From contig JAHHTM010000069.1 of assembly GCA_020024675.1 (NCBI GenBank), positions 1-6,660 on the forward strand: a stretch of DNA of 6,660 nt. The letters are read 5' to 3'. This stretch comes from Muricomes sp. GTDB lineage: Bacteria; Bacillota; Clostridia; Lachnospirales; Lachnospiraceae. A program made the position numbers and the translations under genes. The notes beneath the pieces are model-generated. The model ran no database searches, was not told the origin of the DNA, and saw only the letters and a list, made by a program, of their open reading frames with translations. Below are positions 1 through 5,983 of this stretch, piece after piece. The stretch's first letter is position 1, and each line of letters starts with the position of its first letter.

Positions 1-685
1 CTTTTACATATATTTTTGTTGGAGCAAGAAGTGCCTCTCCCAAAGTGCATCCAAGACTTTCATGATATGTCTCTAAAACTTCTTTCTCCATTTTGAATAC
101 TTTTCTTACAAGAGAGAATCCATTACTATGTACACCTGATGATGCCATACCTATAAGGATATCTCCTGCTTCCAGATCTTTTCCTGTGATCAGATCCTTT
201 TCATCTACGATTCCAACTGCAAAACCTGCAAGGTCATATTCGTCTTCTGGATAAAATCCTGGCATTTCTGCTGTTTCTCCACCAATAAGAGCTGCATCTG
301 ACTGTTTACATCCTTCAGCAACACCACTTACGATTGTAGCGATCTTTTCCGGAATGTTTTTTCCACATGCAATATAGTCAAGGAAAAACAAAGGCTCACC
401 ACCTGCACACGCAATGTCGTTTACACACATAGCAACGCAGTCAATTCCAATTGTATCATGTTTATCAAGAAGGAATGCCAGTTTTAATTTTGTACCGACA
501 CCATCTGTTCCTGATACAAGAGTTGGTTTCTCCATGTTTTTAAACTTTTCTAATGAAAACGCTCCTGAAAATCCACCAATGTTTGTAAGGACCTCTGGTC
601 TCATTGTTTCCATAACATGTTTTTTCATAAGCTCTACTGATTTGTAACCTGCTTCAATATCTACACCTGCATTTTTATAATCCAT
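1..685 (-). CDS. purM: Phosphoribosylformylglycinamidine cyclo-ligase (AIR synthetase), 3' end outside window
   Basis: PurM closes the imidazole ring of FGAM in an ATP-dependent cytosolic step, giving AIR for de novo purine synthesis. I translated the frame from the ATG at 683-685; 228 residues are visible of the usual roughly 340, and the C-terminal third lies beyond base 1. Family motifs seen in order are GTDGVGTKL (residues 59-67), the GIDCVAMCVNDI segment (80-91), GGETAEMPGFY (135-145, nucleotide-binding region) and SSGVHSNGFSL (182-192). The start is supported by an AAGGAG site at 694-699, 8 bases upstream, and by the standard N-terminus (MDYKNAGVDIEAG). It follows purE after 63 bases with no terminator seen, so the two are probably co-transcribed. 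PurM makes AIR, the precursor of the PurE substrate. No frameshift or missing motif is seen in the visible part. Confidence 0.97.
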   Translation of the reverse strand, partial: MDYKNAGVDIEAGYKSVELMKKHVMETMRPEVLTNIGGFSGAFSLEKFKNMEKPTLVSGTDGVGTKLKLAFLLDKHDTIGIDCVAMCVNDIACAGGEPLFFLDYIACGKNIPEKIATIVSGVAEGCKQSDAALIGGETAEMPGFYPEDEYDLAGFAVGIVDEKDLITGKDLEAGDILIGMASSGVHSNGFSLVRKVFKMEKEVLETYHESLGCTLGEALLAPTKIYVK

Positions 686-748
686 GATTTTATCTCCTTA
701 TCTGTTCTGACACTATTTTTTACATACGGCTTTGTAGTTTAAACAATC

Positions 749-1261
749 TTATTTCTGAGACATATATGCCTCATATCCGAGCTTGTCAAGTTTCTCTGCT
801 TTTGCCTGTACAGTCTCTTTCATCTCTTCTGAATACTGTTTCAGTTTTTCTAATAGTTCCGTATCAGATATTGCAAGAATCTTCAATGCCAGAATTCCGG
901 CATTCATTCCACCGTCAATGGCAACTGTAGCGACTGGAATTCCTGGTGGCATTTGGACAATTGAAAACAAAGCATCCTGTCCCTCCAGATTCTTTCCTGA
1001 AATTGGAACTCCGATGACTGGTATCGGCCCCAATGCTGCACACATTCCAGGAAGATGTGCTGCCATTCCAGCTCCTGCAATAATAACTTTTACTCCGTCC
1101 TTTTCTGCACTCTTTGCCCAATCAAAAAATACATCTGGTTCTCTGTGTGCTGAAATAATTGTCATCTCATAATCAACACCAAATTTTTCCAGGATTGCTG
1201 CTGCTTTGCTCATCACCTTAAGATCAGAGTCGCTTCCCATTACAATTCTAACTTTTGGCAT
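749..1261 (-). CDS. purE: N5-carboxyaminoimidazole ribonucleotide mutase, class I PurE
   Basis: PurE is the cytosolic purine-pathway enzyme that produces CAIR; class I enzymes move the carboxyl group of N5-CAIR to carbon 4. The 170-residue length is normal. Seen motifs are MGSDSDL (8-14, phosphate binding), SAHREPD (37-43, with the presumed catalytic His39), GAGMAAHLPGM (63-73) and PVIGVP (81-86), followed by GIPVATVAIDGG near 107-118. SAHR, AAHLPG and GIPVATVAI are class I features rather than those of the class II AIR carboxylase. The last 35 or so residues form a charged helix (EKLKQYSEEMKETVQAKAEKL). The ATG is preceded by AAAGG at 1271-1275, 9 bases away, a weaker site than its neighbours have. 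It starts 33 bases after the aminopeptidase stop and sits directly before purM. No purK, the usual supplier of N5-CAIR to class I enzymes, lies beside it here. Confidence 0.97.
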   Translation of the reverse strand: MPKVRIVMGSDSDLKVMSKAAAILEKFGVDYEMTIISAHREPDVFFDWAKSAEKDGVKVIIAGAGMAAHLPGMCAALGPIPVIGVPISGKNLEGQDALFSIVQMPPGIPVATVAIDGGMNAGILALKILAISDTELLEKLKQYSEEMKETVQAKAEKLDKLGYEAYMSQK

Positions 1262-1294
1262 ATTTTACCGCCTTTCTTATTGGATTGTCAGTCG

Positions 1295-3367
1295 TTATTT
1301 GAAAGGTTCATTCAGCACTTCTGTACCTTCTAAAACAAACCTTCCATCCCTTAACAGTATAATCTTATTCCCATGTTTTGTCACTACACTTATTTCTTCT
1401 AACTCTTCATAAGGTATGGTTATATCTGTATGACACTGCAGGTATGCTTTCGAAATATCTTCCTTCCGAAGAATAGAAACAGAGTTATCTTTTGCAACTA
1501 TTTCTTTTCCATTTGGGTTATAAACTTTTATATCTTCACTCCAGCTGTAGCAAGTGTCTCCAACTGCAAAGTGAGGTCCCATTTTTTCAGCAATAAGAAT
1601 CGGCATTTTATCTTCAATTTCATATTTTTTTGCAACCACATAGGCAGTTGTGTTTGTTCCTATCGCAAATTCACCAAGTGGGAGCGTCTTGTGATTAAAT
1701 AAAATATTATCTGAAATATACTTTCTTCCCTCTTCTTCTGTATCGAAATTAGTACAACTGTAATCCTCGATCATTCCATCTTTAAATGTGATCTTTAAAT
1801 TTTTATATTGCAACTCATCCAAATAAACTTTGCTCACATGAAGAACTCCTTGCGTTCCTTCAAGAACAGGGCTTGTAAACACTTCTCCCACCGGGATATT
1901 TACATCCGCCACACAGTTTTCAAAGATTGTCTCTTTTGTAGGATCATTCAAATGATAAAGTTGAACTTTGAGATTTGTTTCATTGTCACCTTTTCCAAGG
2001 ACCTGTACATATTCTCCCTGATCCAGAGCATCTATAAGTGTCTGTTGTACTTTTTCATATACCTTTGCATCCAATGTATTGATCTTGATCACTTCGTCAA
2101 AAATCTCAGCATATTTTTCTCCAATTTCAGGAACCGGATAAGCAATGATTGTAAAACTGCGCTCTTCCCCTTTAATATACTGGTTAACTAATTGTCCTGA
2201 TCTACTGTCAAAAGAAAGCGAAAGTTCTTTCATACTGTCCGTATAAGAATATGCACATGGATTTGTCTCCGGTGAAAACGGCTTTTCTCCAAACACTTCA
2301 ATAAGCGCAGGTCCGGCAAACTGTGCCGCCATTTCTTTGTTTTTCTCATACGTATTCTTCATGACTTCCAGCTTACGTTCAATATAATTTTTATCCATAA
2401 AAAGCGCCTGATCTGAACGGTGATCGTATTCATACTGCTTGTTCGCAATCCCACCGTAATAACCAATCTTCATGTGTTCTCTTTTTGTGATCACACTAGA
2501 GGCTGCTCTGTAAATTGCTGGGTTTAATCCCATTTTTTCAAAATTTTCAATAGCAAGACGCACTACTTCATCAAATCCCAAGCTGTATCTTATATTTACA
2601 ACAGATTTTTTAGAAAGATCTTTTCCTGTATTAATGAAACCGATACGAAATCCTTCTGTATACACGTCAGCCATTTTTTTCAATGTTTCCTCCGGAAGAT
2701 TTCTTAAATGCCTGGCAGTGCCAAGCTCATTCTCTGAAATATATTCCCCAAAACGATACAGATATCTGTCATCCTCAAGATCTGCTTTCATAATAATTTC
2801 TGTTGCAAAAGATGCTTCTGGAAGCACTTGTTCTTCAATTCGATCCGCCAGAAAAACATCACAATAATCACTGGCATACCAGTATATAATCTGCCTTAAT
2901 TCCTGTGCATTTGGTGTGCGCTCTTCCTCAAAGCAATTGTATACTTCTATAAAAAGCTCTCCTAAAATAGTCAGATAATCCATTCTGTTTTCAAATGCAT
3001 ACGCAATACCTGCTCGCATCTCTGCATAAAGGACACTGAGTATCTTTCCAATTTCTGCACCAAGTATTTTTTCAGCATATTCAGGATTGCCATAACTTGT
3101 TTTATAATGTTCCTCTTTAATATCCTCGTACAGGTTTTCATTGATTTTCTGCATCTCTGTAAAATCCATAGCATCCCATATGCCACTTTGTATTTTGCTT
3201 CTTACTTCTTCAAGCAGTACTAAAAAAGATGCTGTACTTTGAAAATAAGGCTGATATATTCCATCAACGGTCTTTTCAGAAGAAATCTTCTTTATTCTGT
3301 CAAATGTAAGCTCATGTCGTTCTTTGTAAAGCTCATTTTGTTCTTTTACATATTCACTTAATATCAT
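1295..3367 (-). CDS. M29-family (thermophilic metalloprotease type) aminopeptidase-like protein with long N-terminal extension
   Basis: This is a 690-residue protein whose C-terminal half resembles M29 aminopeptidases (AmpS/AmpT/PepS), which remove N-terminal residues from peptides using two metal ions. All six expected ligand positions can be proposed: Glu495 in IPVGEVFTSP, Glu566 in LGEFAIGTN, His599 and Tyr607 in PHFAVGDTCY, and His646 and Asp648 in CHTD. The assignment comes from remembered family motifs, not an alignment; the His-to-Tyr spacing is one residue longer than I recall for AmpS. Typical M29 proteins have about 410 residues, so roughly 1-350 is extra: helical, rich in Glu, Lys and Tyr, with no recognised domain. 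There is no signal peptide, so it is probably cytosolic. The ATG directly follows the TAG of the preceding gene, and its AGGAGGT site (3377-3383) lies inside that gene's end. Activity is likely given the intact ligands; substrate is unknown. Confidence 0.85.
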   Translation of the reverse strand: MILSEYVKEQNELYKERHELTFDRIKKISSEKTVDGIYQPYFQSTASFLVLLEEVRSKIQSGIWDAMDFTEMQKINENLYEDIKEEHYKTSYGNPEYAEKILGAEIGKILSVLYAEMRAGIAYAFENRMDYLTILGELFIEVYNCFEEERTPNAQELRQIIYWYASDYCDVFLADRIEEQVLPEASFATEIIMKADLEDDRYLYRFGEYISENELGTARHLRNLPEETLKKMADVYTEGFRIGFINTGKDLSKKSVVNIRYSLGFDEVVRLAIENFEKMGLNPAIYRAASSVITKREHMKIGYYGGIANKQYEYDHRSDQALFMDKNYIERKLEVMKNTYEKNKEMAAQFAGPALIEVFGEKPFSPETNPCAYSYTDSMKELSLSFDSRSGQLVNQYIKGEERSFTIIAYPVPEIGEKYAEIFDEVIKINTLDAKVYEKVQQTLIDALDQGEYVQVLGKGDNETNLKVQLYHLNDPTKETIFENCVADVNIPVGEVFTSPVLEGTQGVLHVSKVYLDELQYKNLKITFKDGMIEDYSCTNFDTEEEGRKYISDNILFNHKTLPLGEFAIGTNTTAYVVAKKYEIEDKMPILIAEKMGPHFAVGDTCYSWSEDIKVYNPNGKEIVAKDNSVSILRKEDISKAYLQCHTDITIPYEELEEISVVTKHGNKIILLRDGRFVLEGTEVLNEPFK

Positions 3368-3721
3368 CTATCTAAAACCTCCTGCAAATATAAATATAAG
3401 AATCAACAGAAGAAGTATATTCAATATCATTCCAAGCCAGCAGGTCCAATATTTTTTTTCTCTTTCACGTCTTCCTTTTACAGAAGCATGTAACCCGTAT
3501 AACGCTGTTACAACTGCTGCGAGCCCGATTCCTCCAACAATACCTGGCGTTTTTCCTCTTAAGAAAAATGCCACCAGAACTGGTGTAATAATCATTACAA
3601 AAGAAATACCTGCCAAAACACAGGAGTAAATCCCCATGCGGGAATTCTTAACTTCTGTCTGTCCATATTTTCTGGAATTAATTTTTTTCTCTGCTTTTGT
3701 ATTCTTTTTTCCCATATGCAT
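3368..3721 (-). CDS. Small three-span membrane protein of unknown function (possibly DUF6142-like)
   Basis: This is a 117-residue predicted inner-membrane protein. A basic N-terminus (residues 1-28, many Lys and Arg) is followed by hydrophobic spans at about 30-54, 59-79 and 92-114, with a strongly charged loop KGRREREKK (82-90) between spans two and three. No catalytic motif is visible. It resembles the uncharacterised small proteins labelled DUF6142 in Lachnospiraceae; that label is from memory and unverified. Its start lies inside the preceding VanZ-family gene, giving a 44-base overlap in a different frame, and its TAG stop abuts the ATG of the aminopeptidase gene, so translation of the three is probably coupled. 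Either ATG of MHMGKK could be the start; GAGGAG at 3730-3735 is 8 bases from the first, which I prefer. Real gene: very likely. Function: unknown. Confidence 0.85.
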   Translation of the reverse strand: MHMGKKNTKAEKKINSRKYGQTEVKNSRMGIYSCVLAGISFVMIITPVLVAFFLRGKTPGIVGGIGLAAVVTALYGLHASVKGRREREKKYWTCWLGMILNILLLLILIFIFAGGFR

Positions 3722-4172
3722 GGTACCTTCTCCTCACATTGTTAATAATTAAAAACACAATCCATCCAAATATGCCGCCAACCGTGTTTAGCACAAGATC
3801 ATCTACATCAAAACTTCCAGTTTTAGTAAAAAACTGGAACACTTCTACACATAAACTTAACCCCATACTAAAATACACTGACATTAGACCTCTCCTTTGA
3901 GAACTTACCAAGGAAATCAAAAAGCCAAAAGGAATAAAGATCAGTATATTTCCCACTAAATTAGTGAATACCGCGAAGCATCCTAATTCTTCCCGGTATT
4001 CCCAAAATCTTCTTATCTCTTTAAATAAAATAATATTGTAATGATACTCTTCCATTTTCCCAACGCGACCATAACAGTCCGAAAAAATAAGAAAATAAAA
4101 AAGAAAGATAATATAGATGACGAACATTACTTTTCCAAAAATTCGAATCTTTTTTATGTTTTTCTGATTCAA
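3678..4172 (-). CDS. VanZ-family membrane protein, TTG start
   Basis: This 164-residue integral membrane protein has about four hydrophobic spans (roughly 10-30, 70-90, 95-114 and 126-144). The VanZ-like pattern is clear: the YNIILFKEI segment (45-53), NILIFIPFGF (75-84), then Glu110-x-x-Gln113 and FDVDDLVLNTVGGIFG (121-136), matching the family's E-x-x-Q and D-D-x-x-x-N-T-x-G elements. VanZ itself gives low-level teicoplanin resistance, but most family members are chromosomal with no known role, and nothing here suggests a resistance cluster. The first codon is TTG at 4170-4172, preceded by GAGGAG (4179-4184) with a 6-base gap; the next in-frame ATG is residue 16, inside the first membrane span, which makes it a poor start. 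The C-terminus is basic (RRRYHAYGKKEYKSREK) and overlaps the next gene by 44 bases. Confidence 0.9.
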   Translation of the reverse strand: MNQKNIKKIRIFGKVMFVIYIIFLFYFLIFSDCYGRVGKMEEYHYNIILFKEIRRFWEYREELGCFAVFTNLVGNILIFIPFGFLISLVSSQRRGLMSVYFSMGLSLCVEVFQFFTKTGSFDVDDLVLNTVGGIFGWIVFLIINNVRRRYHAYGKKEYKSREKN

Positions 4173-4178
4173 GATTAA

Positions 4179-4184
4179 CTCCTC
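4179..4184 (-). promoter_or_regulatory. Ribosome binding site that sets the TTG start of the VanZ-family gene
   Basis: GAGGAG on the minus strand lies 6 bases before the TTG at 4172. The alternative ATG at residue 16 would begin within the first membrane span and lacks such a site, so the TTG is the preferred start. Confidence 0.7.
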
Positions 4185-4195
4185 TGCAATTTATG

Positions 4196-4345
4196 TTAAA
4201 AGATCAGTCCGTTTTTATTTTTTAAAAGTCGCGCACCATTAATAATGGCCAAGATACCTGTTGCAACTCCTGTTACAATCATGATAACCCCAAGTACAAT
4301 ACTTCCTGCACCTGCACCTTTCATTGTCTTATATGCTTTTTCCAT
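4196..4345 (-). CDS. 49-residue glycine-rich small membrane protein, unknown function
   Basis: This short reading frame runs from an ATG at 4343-4345 to a TAA at 4196-4198. The peptide begins MEKAYKTMKGAGAG, continues with a long hydrophobic stretch at about residues 15-41 and ends in a basic tail (RLLKNKNGLIF). Glycines are spaced as in packed helices: G10-x3-G14 and G26-x3-G30. I predict one membrane span, possibly self-associating. Support for translation is strong: AGGAGG at 4353-4358, 7 bases before the ATG, in a gap that would otherwise be left between pyrE and the VanZ gene, with the next gene starting 23 bases downstream. It has no signal-peptide cleavage site that I can see. I do not recognise the family. 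It could be a membrane anchor, a regulator of a neighbouring membrane protein or a small toxin-like peptide; no antitoxin partner is visible, so the last is unlikely. Confidence 0.8.
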   Translation of the reverse strand: MEKAYKTMKGAGAGSIVLGVIMIVTGVATGILAIINGARLLKNKNGLIF

Positions 4346-4352
4346 ACAACAG

Positions 4353-4358
4353 CCTCCT
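4353..4358 (-). promoter_or_regulatory. Strong ribosome binding site for the 49-residue membrane protein
   Basis: AGGAGG on the minus strand lies 7 bases before the ATG at 4345. It is the main evidence that this short frame is translated. A weak 5-bp inverted repeat (AGCCT at 4363-4367 and AGGCT at 4351-4355 on the minus strand, 7-base loop) could cover half of this site, but it is too short to call a regulatory hairpin. Confidence 0.75.
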
Positions 4359-4388
4359 TATCAGGCTCTATTTCTACAAGTTCACTTA

Positions 4389-5066
4389 TTATTTCGCACC
4401 ATATTGTTCATAGTATGCATCGATAGCTTCTTTTAATGTGTCATCGATCACAATTTTTCCATTACATGGTTTGTTGTACAAATATTCTGTTACTTCATCC
4501 ATAGAAACAATGGCTGCTGTATCAAATCCATATAAGTCTTTAATTTCATCGAGCGCACATTTTTCTCCACCTTTTCCAACTTCCATACGATTTAATGAAA
4601 CCATAAGACCTTTTACTTCAACATCTGCCTGTGCTTTGATGATTGGGAATGTCTCTTCAATTGATTTTCCTGATGTTGTAACATCTTCAATGATAACGAC
4701 TCTGTCTCCGTCTTTTAACTTGCTTCCAAGAAGGATACCTGTGTCGCCGTGATCTTTTATTTCTTTACGGTTTGAACAGTAACGGATATCTTTTCCGTAT
4801 AATTCGCTGATAGCCATTGTTGTAGCTACTGTAAGCGGAATTCCTTTGTATGCTGGTCCAAACAATACGTCAAAATCAAGACCATAGTTATCATGAATAG
4901 CTTTTGCATAGTACTCTCCTAATTTACGAAGCTGTGTACCTGTAACATATGCACCTGCATTCATGAAAAATGGAGATTTTCTTCCACTTTTTAATGTAAA
5001 TTCTCCAAATTTTAACACATTACTTTCTACCATAAATTCAATAAATTCCTGTTTGTATGCTTCCAC
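4389..5066 (-). CDS. pyrE: Orotate phosphoribosyltransferase, GTG start
   Basis: PyrE joins orotate to PRPP, giving OMP and pyrophosphate, the fifth step of UMP synthesis in the cytosol. The protein has 225 residues, at the longer end for the family. The PRPP-binding signature is complete: VVIIEDVTTSGKS (123-135) with the acidic pair Glu127-Asp128. Also visible are FTLKSGRKSPFF (23-34, near the N-terminal substrate region), FGPAYKGIPL (69-78) and the flexible catalytic loop region NRKEIKDHG (99-107) with Lys101, Lys104 and His106. The first codon is GTG at 5064-5066, supported by GGAGGA at 5075-5080; the next in-frame ATG is residue 12 and would trim the first helix. It begins 14 bases after the pyrD stop, so it is in the same operon. 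No terminator is seen between its stop and the following small gene, 43 bases away. Confidence 0.97.
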   Translation of the reverse strand: MEAYKQEFIEFMVESNVLKFGEFTLKSGRKSPFFMNAGAYVTGTQLRKLGEYYAKAIHDNYGLDFDVLFGPAYKGIPLTVATTMAISELYGKDIRYCSNRKEIKDHGDTGILLGSKLKDGDRVVIIEDVTTSGKSIEETFPIIKAQADVEVKGLMVSLNRMEVGKGGEKCALDEIKDLYGFDTAAIVSMDEVTEYLYNKPCNGKIVIDDTLKEAIDAYYEQYGAK

Positions 5067-5074
5067 TCTTTTTG

Positions 5075-5080
5075 TCCTCC
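5075..5080 (-). promoter_or_regulatory. Ribosome binding site that sets the GTG start of pyrE
   Basis: GGAGGA on the minus strand directly follows the pyrD stop codon and lies 8 bases before the GTG at 5066. This spacing decides for the GTG rather than the internal ATG 33 bases downstream. Confidence 0.8.
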
Positions 5081-5983
5081 TTATTTTACGATTCCAATCA
5101 TATCTGTAAGATTTTCAAAATGATATTTTTCCATATATTTTTCAATTCCTTCTACAACTTCTACTGTTGTTGTCGGATTGAAGAAATTTGCTGTGCCAAT
5201 AGATACTGCTGTTGCACCTGCAAGAATAAACTCAATGGCATCTTCCGCAGAAGCAATACCGCCCATTCCAATGATCGGAATATTGACCGCATTTGCAACT
5301 TGATATACCATACGTACTGCAATTGGTTTTACAGCAGGTCCTGACATTCCTCCTGTCTTATTAGCAAGAGCAAATGTCTGTCTGTTAATATCTATCTTCA
5401 TACCAGTCAGTGTATTGATAAGTGATACGACGTCTGCACCACCTGCTTCTGCTGCCTTTGCAGTTTCTGTAATATCTGTAACATTTGGACTTAATTTCAT
5501 TATGATCGGCTGTTTTGCATGCTTTTTCACTTCTCTTGTAATATCTTCTACGGACTTTGGATTTTGTCCGAATGCGATCCCGCCTTCTTTTACGTTTGGG
5601 CATGAAATATTGATTTCCAGAAGATCTACCGGTTCATCTGCCAGACGATCTACTACCTCCAGATATTCTTCTGTAGAATGTCCGCATACATTTACAATGA
5701 TCTTTGTGTCATATTTTTTTAAGAACGGAATGTCTCTTTTGCAAAATACATCAATCCCAGGATTCTGAAGACCGATGGCATTTAACATTCCACTGCTTGT
5801 TTCTGCAATTCTTGGTGTTGGATTTCCAGGCCATGGCACGTTTGCCACACCTTTTGTCACAACAGCTCCCAAGCGGTTAAGGTCCACAAATTCGCTGTAT
5901 TCCTCACCAGATCCAAATGTTCCTGATGCTGTCATGACCGGATTTTTTAATTCTACACCGGCAAGATTCACTGTTGTATTCAT
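5081..5983 (-). CDS. pyrD: Dihydroorotate dehydrogenase, class 1B catalytic subunit
   Basis: This is the FMN-containing catalytic subunit (PyrDB type) that oxidises dihydroorotate to orotate; electrons leave through PyrK to NAD. The 300-residue length is typical. Visible elements: ASGTFGSGEEY (19-29), VVTKG with Lys44 (41-45), NPTPR (54-58), NAIGLQNPG (68-76), NISCPN with the catalytic base Cys128 (125-130), IMKLSPNVTD (161-170) and the phosphate-binding GMGGI (239-243) followed by the AGATAVSIGTA stretch (255-265). A Cys base, rather than the Ser of class 2 membrane enzymes, plus the adjacent pyrK, make this class 1B and a soluble heterotetramer partner. Its ATG shares one base with the pyrK stop (TAATG), and a GGAGGTG site (5992-5998) lies inside the end of pyrK, which favours coupled translation and balanced subunit amounts. 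Confidence 0.98.
   Translation of the reverse strand: MNTTVNLAGVELKNPVMTASGTFGSGEEYSEFVDLNRLGAVVTKGVANVPWPGNPTPRIAETSSGMLNAIGLQNPGIDVFCKRDIPFLKKYDTKIIVNVCGHSTEEYLEVVDRLADEPVDLLEINISCPNVKEGGIAFGQNPKSVEDITREVKKHAKQPIIMKLSPNVTDITETAKAAEAGGADVVSLINTLTGMKIDINRQTFALANKTGGMSGPAVKPIAVRMVYQVANAVNIPIIGMGGIASAEDAIEFILAGATAVSIGTANFFNPTTTVEVVEGIEKYMEKYHFENLTDMIGIVK

Noticed and set aside
737..744. 8-base palindrome GTTTAAAC in the purE-purM gap as a possible operator
   Set aside because: It does not extend beyond 8 bases, occurs once, and does not resemble the PurBox; probably chance in AT-rich spacer.
783..1172. Plus-strand open frame of 129 codons opposite purE
   Set aside because: It lies antisense within a fully conserved purE, its Ser/Ile/Phe-rich product matches nothing recognisable, and it has no good ribosome binding site.
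1430..2191. Plus-strand open frames of 90 and 127 codons opposite the aminopeptidase
   Set aside because: Cys/Phe/Ile/Asn-rich products are typical of antisense reading in AT-rich genes; no motif or start signal is seen.
2971..3186. 71-codon minus-strand frame inside the aminopeptidase
   Set aside because: It overlaps the N-terminal half of the 690-residue frame in another phase, with no ribosome binding site or recognisable product.
3678..4172. VanZ-family gene read as a glycopeptide resistance determinant
   Set aside because: The window has no vanA/B/H/X/R/S-like genes, and VanZ-family proteins are common in Firmicutes with no link to resistance.
4351..4367. Inverted repeat AGCCT/AGGCT that could mask the ribosome binding site of the 49-residue protein
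   Set aside because: Only 5 base pairs with a 7-base loop and no extension on either side; a repeat of this size is expected by chance, and there is no T-run for a terminator.
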